From Streptomyces sp. RKAG293 (GTDB taxonomy: Bacteria > Actinomycetota > Actinomycetes > Streptomycetales > Streptomycetaceae): a DNA stretch of 64,000 nucleotides. The position numbers and the translations under genes were made by a program. Numbering within the stretch: position 1 is the stretch's first letter; the number at the start of each line of letters is the position of its first letter. Shown here one piece after another: positions 16,697 to 25,549 of this stretch. The stretch covers positions 2,052,501 to 2,116,500 of the forward strand of contig NZ_JAJOZB010000001.1 in NCBI RefSeq assembly GCF_023701745.1. Reading direction: 5' to 3'. Below the pieces are notes generated by a model that saw nothing but the letters and a program-made list of their open reading frames with translations, searched no databases and was not told the origin of the DNA.

Positions 16697-18106
16697 TCAG
16701 CGGATGCCGACGGCGGCCAGCGCGCGGCGCTGTCCGGGGCTCGGGTGGGCCGGCCAGTAGAGGTAGCAGACGCCGCCGGTCCCACTGCTGACGTTGCCCG
16801 AGGCGTTGTAGCGCTTGGTCCGCAGCCAGATCGTCTCGAACTGGGCCCGCCGGTAGACGTTGCGCACCACGTCGTCGCCGGCGCTGGCCGGGTCGTTGGC
16901 CACCACGTCGCCCTCCGCGGTGAAGCCGGCGATGCACATCAGGTGGCCGGAGGTGCCGTAGCCGGCGCCGTCCAGCTCGGTGGCGAGGAAGGACTGGGAC
17001 GTTATCACCGGGATGCCGGCGCGGATCAGCCGTTCGACGTCGTTCAGCGAGTGCAGACGGGTGATGACGCCCTGCAGGTCAGGGTAGGTGGCGGCATAGG
17101 CGGCGTTGAACGGCCAGTTGCCGCAGCCCTGGTACTGGTTGTCGTACGTGAAGCGGGCCGCGTGGTCGACCTGCGGATCGGCGAAGGCCGGGTTCACCCA
17201 CGCGAGGTCGGCCGCCGAGGGCTTGCGGCCCCAGTACTCGATGACCATCTCCGACGAGGTCGGGCTGCACCAGGCCTCGCCGCCGTTGTCGTACTCCGGG
17301 TACTGGCCCTTGTGGATGTTCTGCGAGTAGCGCGGCACCGGGAGTTCGATCCCGGCGCCCGCGCCGGGGACCGAGGCCGGGACGGTGAAGCGGTCGGGGA
17401 TGGTGGAGGCCATCGCGCCCAGCCGCCAGAGCGTCGGGGTGAGCCGGCTGCCGGGCTTGCGGTAAAGGGTCACCCGCAGCCGGTACGAGGCGAGCAGCGG
17501 TCCGGCCGCCGCGTCGTCGATGGAGAAGGTGTCGGTCCAGATGCTGCTCCTGCCGTCGGTCTGGTCGTCGACCGAGGTGCGCTTGATGTCACCGTCGCCG
17601 GAGGCCCAGCGGCCCATCACGTAGGCGGGGGTGGCGGTGCCGTCGGTGTAGGTGCCGAGCAGCTCGACCTGCAGCCAGGTGCCGGCCGGGGTACGGGCGT
17701 TCCACGAGGAGATCAGTTCGCTCGCGGGGTGCCGCAGGGTGTGCACCGGGGAGGTCCAGGTGGCGGAGTCCCAGGTGGAGGTGGTGCCGGTGTGCGGGTC
17801 GGTGTAGTCCAGCGAGCCGCTGGGCCGGTCGATGACCAGGCCGGGCCGTACCCCGGGCACCGGGCGGGTGCCGCCGCGTTCGCCGCACCGCCAGTCGGTG
17901 TACGAGGTCCAGCCGGTGTAGTCCACCGGCGCGCTGTCGGCCGGGGTGCCGTGGGCGGGGGCGCCCCGGTCCGCGGCCACCGCGTCTCCCGGTCTCCCGG
18001 CGGCTCGCGGGGCGGCGGCCGCCCGGGTCGCGGGAGCGGCCGCGGTGGCGGCCACCGCGGCGAGCGCGGCGGCCAGGACGGTGCGCCGCGGAGCGGGTCT
18101 GGTCAT
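16697..18106 (-). CDS. Secreted C39-like peptidase family protein
   Basis: Predicted exported cysteine-peptidase-like protein. The 469-residue protein starts with a twin-arginine-like signal (TRPAPRRTVLAAALAAVAAT). Residues about 65-270 form a beta-rich domain; from about 290 comes a peptidase_C39_2 fold with the putative nucleophile in GGEAWCSPTSSEMVIEYW, the histidine in TSGHLMCIAGF and the aspartate in VVANDPAS. A cell-wall or peptide substrate is likely but not shown. ATG at 18106 was chosen because the signal peptide starts there; the upstream open frame is not hydrophobic. Divided from its right neighbour by 150 bp without a recognised element. Confidence 0.85.
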   Translation of the reverse strand: MTRPAPRRTVLAAALAAVAATAAAPATRAAAAPRAAGRPGDAVAADRGAPAHGTPADSAPVDYTGWTSYTDWRCGERGGTRPVPGVRPGLVIDRPSGSLDYTDPHTGTTSTWDSATWTSPVHTLRHPASELISSWNARTPAGTWLQVELLGTYTDGTATPAYVMGRWASGDGDIKRTSVDDQTDGRSSIWTDTFSIDDAAAGPLLASYRLRVTLYRKPGSRLTPTLWRLGAMASTIPDRFTVPASVPGAGAGIELPVPRYSQNIHKGQYPEYDNGGEAWCSPTSSEMVIEYWGRKPSAADLAWVNPAFADPQVDHAARFTYDNQYQGCGNWPFNAAYAATYPDLQGVITRLHSLNDVERLIRAGIPVITSQSFLATELDGAGYGTSGHLMCIAGFTAEGDVVANDPASAGDDVVRNVYRRAQFETIWLRTKRYNASGNVSSGTGGVCYLYWPAHPSPGQRRALAAVGIR

Positions 18107-18256
18107 GGCGGTGTTCCCCTCGCTGTGAACGACGGAGTCGGTCCTGCCGTGTCGGCGGGCACGCGGCGGATGCGCCTTACTATCGCGGCTCCTCCGGCCT
18201 TTCTGCCAGGGTTTCCGGCGCGTGCCACCGACCAACATTGGATCAGACCACTGGCG

Positions 18257-19399
18257 CTATCCCGGCAGGACCACGAGGTCACGGCCCGTCAGGTTCAGCC
18301 GCTCGCCGGAGTTCTCGGTGCAGACCGCGATGTCCTCGATGCGGGCGCCGAACCGGCCGGGGAGGTAGATGCCGGGTTCGATGGAGAAGGCCATGCCCGG
18401 CTCCAGCGGGCGCTCGCTGCCCGCTACGATGTACGGCTCCTCGTGCGTCTCCAGGCCGATGCCGTGCCCCGTGCGGTGGATGAAGTGCTCGCCGTACCCG
18501 GCGCCGGCGATGATGTCGCGGCCGACCGCGTCCAGCGCCTCGGCGGTGATCCCCGGGCGCACCGCCTCGACCTGCGCGTGCTGGGCGCGCTGCAGCACGT
18601 CGTACAGCTCCCGGAAGTCGGGGTGCGGCTCGCCGACGGCGTAGGTGCGTGTCGAGTCGGAGCAGTAGCCGTCCTCGGTGGTGCCGCCGATGTCGACCAC
18701 GACGGGATCGCCGGTCCTGACGACCCGGTCGGAGACCTCGTGGTGCGGGCTCGCGCCGTTGGGTCCCGAGGCGACGATGACGAAGTCCACGGTGACATGG
18801 TCCGTCGCGAGGATCGCGTCCGCGATGTCGCGGGCGATCTCGCGTTCGGTGCGGCCGGGCCGCAGCCACTCGCCCATCCTGCGGTGCACCCGGTCGATCG
18901 CGGCCCCGGCCCGCCGCAGCGCCGCCACCTCGGCCGGGCTCTTGCGCATCCGCAGCTCCTGCAGCACCTCGCCGGCCAGCACCGCCTCGGCCCGCGGCAG
19001 CGCGGCGGTGAAGGCGAGCAGCTTCTCGGCCCACATGTGGTTGTCGACGGCGACCCGGCGGACGCCGGCCGGCAGCCGGCCGGCGATCAGCTCGTAGGCG
19101 TTGTCGGTCTCGGCGAAGCCGGTGATGTCGATGCCGAGGCCGCCGACGGGCGAGGCCAGCGCGGCCGGCCGCTCCAGGGCGGGGACGACGAGGAACGCGT
19201 CGCCCTCGGTGGGCACCACCAGGCAGGTGAGCCGCTCCAGCGGCAGCGCCTGATAGCCGGTGAGATAGCGCAGATCGGCGCCCGGCGAGATGAGCAGGGC
19301 GTCCAGACCCGCGCCGGCGGCGGCCTTGCGGGCGAGTTCGAGGCGCTCGGCCGGATACAGCCCGGCGGAGTCGGCGGCGGAAGCTGAGGAGTCGGTCAC
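18257..19399 (-). CDS. M24 family Xaa-Pro aminopeptidase-like metallopeptidase
   Basis: Cytoplasmic dipeptidase/aminopeptidase of the pita-bread fold, which removes residues next to proline. The 380-residue protein has the creatinase-like N-terminal domain and a C-terminal catalytic domain with all metal ligands visible: Asp in VVVDIGGTT, Asp in YCSDSTRTY, His in TGHGIGLETHEEP, Glu in SIEPGIYLPG and Glu in ARIEDIAV. GTG at 19399 is the start. It is divergent from the kinase-like gene at 19501. Confidence 0.92.
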   Translation of the reverse strand: MTDSSASAADSAGLYPAERLELARKAAAGAGLDALLISPGADLRYLTGYQALPLERLTCLVVPTEGDAFLVVPALERPAALASPVGGLGIDITGFAETDNAYELIAGRLPAGVRRVAVDNHMWAEKLLAFTAALPRAEAVLAGEVLQELRMRKSPAEVAALRRAGAAIDRVHRRMGEWLRPGRTEREIARDIADAILATDHVTVDFVIVASGPNGASPHHEVSDRVVRTGDPVVVDIGGTTEDGYCSDSTRTYAVGEPHPDFRELYDVLQRAQHAQVEAVRPGITAEALDAVGRDIIAGAGYGEHFIHRTGHGIGLETHEEPYIVAGSERPLEPGMAFSIEPGIYLPGRFGARIEDIAVCTENSGERLNLTGRDLVVLPG

Positions 19400-19500
19400 G
19401 CGTCACACGGTAGACGCCCCTGGTGTCCGGCGGAGGGCGGCCGGCAGGACGCGTCGCGGCCCCGGCCGCGCCGTGCCCGGGGCTCGCTACGCTGGGCCCG

Positions 19501-20118
19501 ATGAACGATCAAGCCGCCCCCGCCCCGAGTGACCCGCTCGCGGAGTTCGCCGCGCATCTGCGGGAGCTGCCGCCGTCGTGCGGCCCGGTCCGGATCGTCG
19601 CCGTGGACGGGCACGCCGGCTCCGGCAAGACCACGTACGCCGCCCGGCTCGCCGGCGCGCTCGGCGGGGCGCCCGTCGTCCATCTGGACGATCTGGCCAC
19701 CCATGACGAACTGTTCGCGTGGACCGGGCGGTTGCGGGAGCAGGTCCTGGAGCCGCTGGCGGCCGGCCGGACCGCCCGGCACGGGGTCTACGACTGGACG
19801 CGGCGGCGCTTCGACGGCGTCCGTGCGGTACCCCCGGCACCCGTCGTCCTCCTGGAGGGCGTCGGGAGCGGACGGGCCGCCCTCCGACCGCTGCTGTCGC
19901 ACCTGCTGTGGCTCGAGGTCTCCCGTGAGACGGCCAGGGACCGCGGACAGCTGCGGGACGGCCCGGAGATGGGCGCGTTCTGGTCCTCCTGGATGCGGGC
20001 GCAGGACGCGCACTTCGTGTCCGATCCCTCACAGCCCTTCGCGGACCATCTGGTACTGCTGAGACCAGAGGGATACACGATGCTTCCGGGGCCCGGGAGG
20101 CGCTCCCGAACACCATGA
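19501..20118 (+). CDS. P-loop (d)NTP kinase, uridine-kinase-like
   Basis: Predicted ATP-dependent small-molecule kinase. The 205-residue protein has the Walker A motif GHAGSGKTT at about residues 37-45, followed by the substrate-site segment VVHLDDLATHDELF, YDWTRRRFDG, the Walker-B-like VVLLEGVGSGR and a lid-like helix SRETARDRGQLRDG. This arrangement is that of uridine kinase-like proteins of Streptomyces; the phosphate acceptor is unknown. The frame is open upstream to 19423, but ATG 19501 gives a normal N-terminus. Followed by the 442-bp interval holding the candidate small RNA. Confidence 0.82.
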   Translation: MNDQAAPAPSDPLAEFAAHLRELPPSCGPVRIVAVDGHAGSGKTTYAARLAGALGGAPVVHLDDLATHDELFAWTGRLREQVLEPLAAGRTARHGVYDWTRRRFDGVRAVPPAPVVLLEGVGSGRAALRPLLSHLLWLEVSRETARDRGQLRDGPEMGAFWSSWMRAQDAHFVSDPSQPFADHLVLLRPEGYTMLPGPGRRSRTP

Positions 20119-20195
20119 TCCCTCACGGACGGTGACCGATTACCGCCGGTGCGCTGCCACTTCCCGATGGCCCCCACGGAGCCCTCCGGAGCGGC

Positions 20196-20225
20196 TTGAC
20201 CGGGGGGGTGTACAGGAATTACGTT
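20196..20225 (+). promoter_or_regulatory. Housekeeping-type promoter in gene-free interval
   Basis: TTGACC at 20196-20201 and TACGTT at 20220-20225 with an 18-bp spacer fit an actinomycete sigma-70-type promoter. Nothing protein-coding starts within the next 300 bp, so it probably drives the small RNA described next. Confidence 0.5.
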
Positions 20226-20341
20226 CTCAATAAGCGGTCAGTGCGGGCCGCTCCCATGATCCGAAGCCCCCGGTTGTTCCCCCGTGACCGGGGGCTTCGC
20301 TGCGTCCCGGCCCGGTCCAGCGGGCCCGTCGGGCCCTTTTT
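20226..20341 (+). ncRNA. Candidate small RNA with C-rich hairpin and intrinsic terminator
   Basis: Between a plausible promoter and a classical terminator lie no ORF but three stem-loops: AGCGG/CCGCT (20233-20237 with 20248-20252), a perfect 12-bp stem 20262-20273 with 20288-20299 whose 14-nt loop carries a run of five C, and GGGCCC/GGGCCC (20322-20327 with 20331-20336) followed by five T. The last is the only hairpin in the window with a T-run. C-rich loops recall the actinobacterial 6C RNA, but only one such loop is clear, so the family is not assigned. The interval 20119-20560 otherwise holds only the leader of the AAA+ gene. Confidence 0.5.
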
Positions 20342-20560
20342 CCCTCACCCACTGTCACCACCTGGAGTCCGTGCGTCGAACGGCGCGGGCCCGAGGGGAC
20401 CGCTGCGCCGCTCTACGGCACCGCCGTCATCGCAGGTACGATGCGAACGGGGTGCGGTGGCAGGCGGGGGCAACACTCCCCTGCGCCAACTCCCGTCCCG
20501 GTCCTCAGGGTTGGGACGGGGTACGCAGCAAGCCGCGGGGGAACGGTTGGTGGGGACCTG

Positions 20561-22456
20561 ATGGACTTCGGGACAGAGCGCTCGGGCGCCCCCGCCGGCC
20601 TCGCCTGGCTGCGCGCCGTGGACGCCTACACCGTCGGGGCGTACGCGCAGGCCGAGGAGGAGTTCCGGGCCGCCGTGCGGCTCGATCCGGGCATGGCGGA
20701 CGCCTGGCTTGGCCTGCACGCGCTGCGCGCGGACACCTCGACGGCGCTGCTCCAGATGTACCGCCACCGGGACCGCTTCGGCGAGGAGCGAAGGGCGCAC
20801 CGCCGGTCGATCAACTCCTGGTACTGGCTCGGCTGGTGGGTGCAGCCGGTGCTGGAGTCGGACCGCGATCTGCTGCTCGCGCACGCCTCGCACTGGCTGG
20901 ACGGCCGGCATGTCGCCGAGCTGGACCGGGCGCTGGCCGAGTGCCCGCCCGTCGACACCGACCGGCAGGTCCGCTTCCTGCACGCCTGCCGGGCCTATCT
21001 GGTCAAGGACTGGGAGCAGTTGGTCCGCAACACCGAGCCGCTGCTGGGCGATCCGGTGCTCGGCATCGAGGCGGGTCTGTTCGGCGGGATGGCCCGCGTC
21101 CGGCTGGAGCTGTGCGGGCAGGCCGAACCGCTGCTGGCCGCCGCGCTGATGCGCTGCCGCAGCGAGCAGCCGCAGCGCAAGGAGCTGCGGTACTGGCTGG
21201 CCCGCGCCTACGAGGGCACCGGCCGCACCGCCGCGGCGCTGCCGCTGTACCGGGCCGTGCACCGGGTGGACCCGGCGTTCATGGACACCGCCGCCCGGCT
21301 GGCGGCGATCAACGAGTCCGACGGGCTCGACGAGGGCGCGGGTGCCGGTCTGGCGGCCGTCTCGCTGTCCGGCCTCGGCCAGGCCTCCCCCGATGTGCTG
21401 GACGGCCCGGACTCCGCCCTGTTGACCGGTGAGCCGATGGACGGCCGCGGCCCCGGCACCGAACTGGAGGAGCCCGCGCTGACGCTCGGCCCGCCGGACG
21501 ACGATGTACGGGAGAAGGCCGGGGTGGCGTCCATGGCGCTGCCGCCGCCACTGTCGATGACAGCGCCGGACCCGATGCTGCTCGGCCAGGCGCTCGCCGA
21601 ACTGGACCGCATGGTCGGCCTGGAGCCGGTGAAGCGGCAGGTGCGGGCGCTGTCGGCGCAGCTGCGGATGGCCCGGCTGCGGGCCGGCCAGGGGCTGCCC
21701 GTGCAGCCCCCCAAGCGTCACTTCGTCTTCTCCGGCCCCTCCGGCACCGGCAAGACCACCGTGGCCCGGATACTCGGCCGGGTCTTCTACGCGCTCGGGC
21801 TGCTCGGCGGCGATCATCTCGTCGAGGCCCAGCGGTCCGACCTGGTGGGCGAGTTCCTGGGGCAGACCGCGGTCAAGGCCAACGAGCTGATCGATTCCGC
21901 GCTCGGCGGGGTGCTCTTCGTGGACGAGGCGTACGCCCTGTCCAACTCCGGCTATTCCAAGGGCGACGCCTACGGCGACGAGGCGCTCCAGGTGCTCCTC
22001 AAGCGCGCCGAGGACAACCGCGACCGCCTGGTGGTGATCCTCGCCGGCTACCCGGAGGGCATGGACCGGCTGCTGGCGGTGAACCCCGGGCTCAGCTCCC
22101 GCTTCACCACCCGGGTCGACTTCCCCAGCTACCGGCCGCTGGAGCTGACCAGGATCGGCGAGGTCCTCGCCGCGGACAACGGCGACCACTGGGACGAGGA
22201 GGCACTGGAGGAACTGCGGGCCATCAGCGCCCATGTCGTCGACCAGGGCTGGATAGACGAACTGGGCAACGGCCGGCTGCTGCGCACCCTGTACGAGAAG
22301 AGCTGTGCCTACCGCGATCTGCGGCTGTCGGACTACCCCGGCTCGCCCAACCGCGACGATCTGTCGACGCTGCGGCTCCCCGACCTCATGCAGGCCTACG
22401 GCGAGGTGCTGTCGGGACGCGGCCCGGGGGTGCCGCCGGGCGAACCGGCCGAGTAG
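20561..22456 (+). CDS. TPR-AAA+ ATPase (CbbX/SpoVK/EccA-like)
   Basis: Cytoplasmic AAA+ ATPase of the CbbX/SpoVK class, whose members remodel protein complexes; EccA of type VII secretion has the same TPR-plus-AAA architecture. The 631-residue protein has helical TPR-like repeats to about 290, a Gly/Pro-rich linker, then the ATPase with Walker A GPSGTGKT (about 392-399), pore-loop region LVGEFLGQT, Walker B VLFVDEAY (about 450) and the arginine-finger region PGLSSRFTTRVDFPSY. ATG 20561 follows GGGGA six bases upstream. No ESX gene is in the window, so an EccA role is not supported by context. Confidence 0.88.
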   Translation: MDFGTERSGAPAGLAWLRAVDAYTVGAYAQAEEEFRAAVRLDPGMADAWLGLHALRADTSTALLQMYRHRDRFGEERRAHRRSINSWYWLGWWVQPVLESDRDLLLAHASHWLDGRHVAELDRALAECPPVDTDRQVRFLHACRAYLVKDWEQLVRNTEPLLGDPVLGIEAGLFGGMARVRLELCGQAEPLLAAALMRCRSEQPQRKELRYWLARAYEGTGRTAAALPLYRAVHRVDPAFMDTAARLAAINESDGLDEGAGAGLAAVSLSGLGQASPDVLDGPDSALLTGEPMDGRGPGTELEEPALTLGPPDDDVREKAGVASMALPPPLSMTAPDPMLLGQALAELDRMVGLEPVKRQVRALSAQLRMARLRAGQGLPVQPPKRHFVFSGPSGTGKTTVARILGRVFYALGLLGGDHLVEAQRSDLVGEFLGQTAVKANELIDSALGGVLFVDEAYALSNSGYSKGDAYGDEALQVLLKRAEDNRDRLVVILAGYPEGMDRLLAVNPGLSSRFTTRVDFPSYRPLELTRIGEVLAADNGDHWDEEALEELRAISAHVVDQGWIDELGNGRLLRTLYEKSCAYRDLRLSDYPGSPNRDDLSTLRLPDLMQAYGEVLSGRGPGVPPGEPAE

Positions 22457-22487
22457 ACCGGTCCGCCACGGCGGCAGGCGACAGGCG

Positions 22488-23540
22488 TCAGGTCCGTCCG
22501 GCGATCGTCGGCAGCTCGCGGTGCGCCGGGTCGCGGACCTCGCCGACCAGCATCTCCAGGACGTCCTCCAGCGCGACCAGGCCGATCGGGCGGCCCTCGG
22601 CGTCCGCGACCGCCGCGAGGTGCGACGCCGCGCGCCGCATCTGGGTGAGCGCGTCGTCCAGCGGCAGGTCGGCGCGGAGCGTCGCCATCGGGCGCCAGAG
22701 CCGCTGCGGCACCGGGTGGCTGCCGTCCTCGACGTCCAGGACGTCCTTGACGTGCAGATAGCCGAGATAGGCGCCGTCGGGGCCGGCCACCGGGAACCGT
22801 GAGTACCCGGTGTGCACCGTGAGTTCCTCGACCTGGCGCGGGGTCACCGACGGATCCACCGTGATCAGCTCGGCGGGGCGCAGCAGCACCTCGATGACCG
22901 GGCGGGTGCCCAGCTCCAGGGCGTCCTCCAGGCGTTCCTGCTCGTCGTGGTCGAGCAGCCCGGCCCGCCGGGCGTCCTCGACGAGCACCGTCAGCTCCTC
23001 GCTGGTGAAGACGGAGTCGACCTCGTCCTTGGGCTCGACCCGGAACAGCTTCAGGATCAGCCGCGCGCAGCTGCCCAGTACCGTGATCACCGGCCGGAAC
23101 ACCCGGGCGAAGGCCACGAGTCCGGGGCTGAGCCACAGCGCGGTCTTCTCCGGGGCGGCCATCGCCAGGTTCTTCGGCACCATCTCGCCGATCACCAGGT
23201 GCAGCGAGACCACCACCGCGAGCGCCATGACGTACCCGACCGCGTGCGCCAGCCCCTCGGGCATCTGCGCGGCCTCGAAGAGCGGTTCCAGCAGATGGGA
23301 GATGGTCGGCTCGGCCACCGCGCCCAGGGTGAGCGAGCAGACGGTGATGCCGAACTGGGCCGCCGCCATCATGCGCGGCAGGTTCTCCAGCCCGTGCAGG
23401 ACGGTACGGGCCCGCCGGTGTTCCGCGGCGAGCGGTTCGATCTGGCTGCGGCGTACCGAGACCAGGGCGAACTCCGCGCCGACGAAGAAGCCGTTGGCGA
23501 GCACCAGCAGGACGGCGAAGAGCAGCTGGAGGACGCTCAT
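22488..23540 (-). CDS. CNNM/CorC-type membrane protein with CBS domains (short paralogue)
   Basis: Membrane protein of the DUF21-CBS family (hemolysin-like, CNNM/CorC), linked to divalent cation transport or tolerance. The 350-residue protein has a DUF21 domain of three to four membrane helices (LANGFFVGAEFALVSVRRSQIE, LHLVIGEMVPKNLAM) and a pair of CBS domains (about 205-340) ending GLVALEDVLEMLVGEVRD. It lacks the C-terminal CorC_HlyC domain of its neighbour. ATG overlaps the neighbour's stop (ATGA, 23537-23540), so the two are translationally coupled and may act together. Confidence 0.9.
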   Translation of the reverse strand: MSVLQLLFAVLLVLANGFFVGAEFALVSVRRSQIEPLAAEHRRARTVLHGLENLPRMMAAAQFGITVCSLTLGAVAEPTISHLLEPLFEAAQMPEGLAHAVGYVMALAVVVSLHLVIGEMVPKNLAMAAPEKTALWLSPGLVAFARVFRPVITVLGSCARLILKLFRVEPKDEVDSVFTSEELTVLVEDARRAGLLDHDEQERLEDALELGTRPVIEVLLRPAELITVDPSVTPRQVEELTVHTGYSRFPVAGPDGAYLGYLHVKDVLDVEDGSHPVPQRLWRPMATLRADLPLDDALTQMRRAASHLAAVADAEGRPIGLVALEDVLEMLVGEVRDPAHRELPTIAGRT

Positions 23541-24880
23541 CGGGCGGCCCCCTGGTCGTCCTGGGTGCCGGCGCCGGTGCCGGTGCGCACGATGCGCACC
23601 CGTTCCGCCCGGTGGTGGGAGACCTCCCGGACCCGCAGCTCCCAGTCGGGCAGCACCGCGGTGTCACCGGGTTCGGGGATCCGCGCCAGCAGGTCGGCGA
23701 CGAGCCCGGCGACCGTCTCGTACGGGCCCTCCGGGGCCTGCAGCCCGATCCGGGCGAGCGTGTCCACCCGGCAGCCGCCGTCGGCGTCCCAGGCCGGCAG
23801 GCCGTCCTCGGCCGCGGCCTGCGCCAGTTCCGGCAGGTCCACGGCGTCGTGCTCGTCGCGCACCTCGCCGACGAGTTCCTCGATGATGTCCTCCAGGGTC
23901 ACGACACCGGCCGTGCCGCCGTACTCGTCGACGACGACGGCGATCGGCTGCTGGCTGCGCAGCAGTTGCAGCAGCTGCCGTCCCGCCAGCGTCTCCGGGA
24001 CCAGCAGCGGCGAGACCGAGATCCGGCCCACCGGGGTGCGGTCGCGCAGCGGGGCGGCGACGGCGAGGGCGTTCTTGAGGTGGACCATCCCGATGATGTC
24101 GTCCAGCCGCTCCCGGTAGACCGGGAAGCGGGACAGGCCGGTGGCCCGGGTGAGGTTGAGGACGTCCGCGGCGGTGGCGGTGTCCTCCAGCGCGCTGACC
24201 CGTACCCGTGGCGTCATCACGTTGGCGGCCGTCAGGTCGCCGAGCGACAGGGTACGGACGAACAGGTCGGCGGTGTCCTGCTCCAGGGTGCCGGCCTGCG
24301 CCGAGTGCCGGGCGAGGGAGACCAGTTCGCTGGGGGTGCGGGCCGAGGCCAGCTCGTCGGCGGGCTCGACGCCGAGCATCCGCACCAGCCGGTTGGCGAT
24401 CCGGTTGAGCACTTCGATGACCGGCCGGAAGGCGGTGGAGAACACCCGCTGCGGGCCGGCCACGAACCGGGCCACCTGCAGCGGGCGGGAGACCGCCCAG
24501 TTCTTGGGGACGAGCTCGCCGACGACCATCTGGACGGCCGAGGCGAGCATCATGCCGATGACGACGCCGACCCCGGGGGCGGCGCGCTCGGGCAGTCCGG
24601 CCGAGGTGAGCGGGCCGGTGAGCAGCTGGGCCAGCGCCGGTTCGGCGAGCATGCCGACCACCAGCGAGGTGATGGTGATGCCGAGCTGGGTGCCGGAGAG
24701 CTGGAACGACAGCTTCCGCAGCGCGGCCACCACGCTCCGGGCCCGGCGGTCGCCCTCGGCGGCGGCGCGTTCCGCGGCCGGCCGGTCGACGGTCACGAGA
24801 CCGAATTCGGCGGCGACGAAGAAGCCGTTGGCGAGGATCAGGACGAATGCCGCACACAGCAGCAACAACGAGGTGCTCAT
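23537..24880 (-). CDS. CNNM/CorC-type membrane protein (long paralogue)
   Basis: Same family as the following gene. The 447-residue protein has the DUF21 membrane domain (LANGFFVAAEFGLVTVDRPAAE, VQMVVGELVPKNWAVS), two CBS domains (NVMTPRVRVSALE, then PIAVVVDEYGGTAGVVTLEDIIEELVGEVRDEHD) and the C-terminal CorC_HlyC domain ending in VREVSHHRAERVRIVRTG. Thus only this member carries the full three-part architecture, suggesting a heteromeric pair with the shorter one (inference). Confidence 0.92.
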   Translation of the reverse strand: MSTSLLLLCAAFVLILANGFFVAAEFGLVTVDRPAAERAAAEGDRRARSVVAALRKLSFQLSGTQLGITITSLVVGMLAEPALAQLLTGPLTSAGLPERAAPGVGVVIGMMLASAVQMVVGELVPKNWAVSRPLQVARFVAGPQRVFSTAFRPVIEVLNRIANRLVRMLGVEPADELASARTPSELVSLARHSAQAGTLEQDTADLFVRTLSLGDLTAANVMTPRVRVSALEDTATAADVLNLTRATGLSRFPVYRERLDDIIGMVHLKNALAVAAPLRDRTPVGRISVSPLLVPETLAGRQLLQLLRSQQPIAVVVDEYGGTAGVVTLEDIIEELVGEVRDEHDAVDLPELAQAAAEDGLPAWDADGGCRVDTLARIGLQAPEGPYETVAGLVADLLARIPEPGDTAVLPDWELRVREVSHHRAERVRIVRTGTGAGTQDDQGAAR

Positions 24881-25057
24881 GCCGCCGCTCCGGAAGTTAC
24901 GGGAACTCCGCTGGAGGGAGGGGCGGCGCAGGTACTACCAGACGATTTGGACATCGTCGTTTGGGTGTCACTCCTTGGGTCGGTGGGGCCCCGCGGGCAG
25001 TCTGCGGAAGCACTGCCCGACTCCAGAGTAATCAAGAGCGGGGCTCGGTCGGCAGCC

Positions 25058-25549
25058 CTACCTGGTGCCGGGCTGCCCTGTGCCGCGCGCTTCGGCCAGC
25101 GCCCGCAACTGGCGGGCGGCGCGGACCGCCTGGTCCCGGCCGCCACCGGGCTGGATGCCCATCGCGGCCAGGCTGGTGCCGTCGGTGAGGTCGAGATAGA
25201 CCCACGGGTCGCCGGTCCGCAGATTGACCTTGACGACCTCGGCCCATTCCAGCCGGCGGCTGGCGACCAGGTTCACCACGGTGATCCCGTCGTCGTCCGC
25301 GACCACCTTGGGCCGGCTGAGCACCGCCAGCAGGGCGAAGATCAGCAGGCCGGTGATGATCATGGTGGCCCGGTCCCCCGGGCCCCAGGGCTGCGCCCCG
25401 CCGCTGGGCATCATCAGGGCGACGACGGTGAGCACGACGAGCAGACCCGCCCCGACCGTCAGCAGCACCACGCGGGTGCGGACCGGACGGAAGGTGACGG
25501 GCAGCTCGGGCGGGACCGCCGCGGCGGACGGGCCGGGTTTGCCGGACAT
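25058..25549 (-). CDS. PH-domain membrane protein
   Basis: A 163-residue protein with two adjacent membrane helices (about 27-46 and 62-78) followed by a bacterial PH-like domain (VVADDDGITVVNLVASRRLEWAEVVKVNL, PWVYLDLTDG). Family function is unknown; such proteins are common in actinomycetes at the end of the his-rib cluster. ATG 25549 overlaps the hisG stop as TGATG; GTG 25552 is an equally coupled alternative. Translational coupling makes it the last gene of the rib-his operon. Confidence 0.82.
   Translation of the reverse strand: MSGKPGPSAAAVPPELPVTFRPVRTRVVLLTVGAGLLVVLTVVALMMPSGGAQPWGPGDRATMIITGLLIFALLAVLSRPKVVADDDGITVVNLVASRRLEWAEVVKVNLRTGDPWVYLDLTDGTSLAAMGIQPGGGRDQAVRAARQLRALAEARGTGQPGTR

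Noticed and set aside
20561..22456. Type VII secretion locus suggested by the EccA-like ATPase
   Set aside because: No EccB-E, WXG100, PE or mycosin gene in the window.
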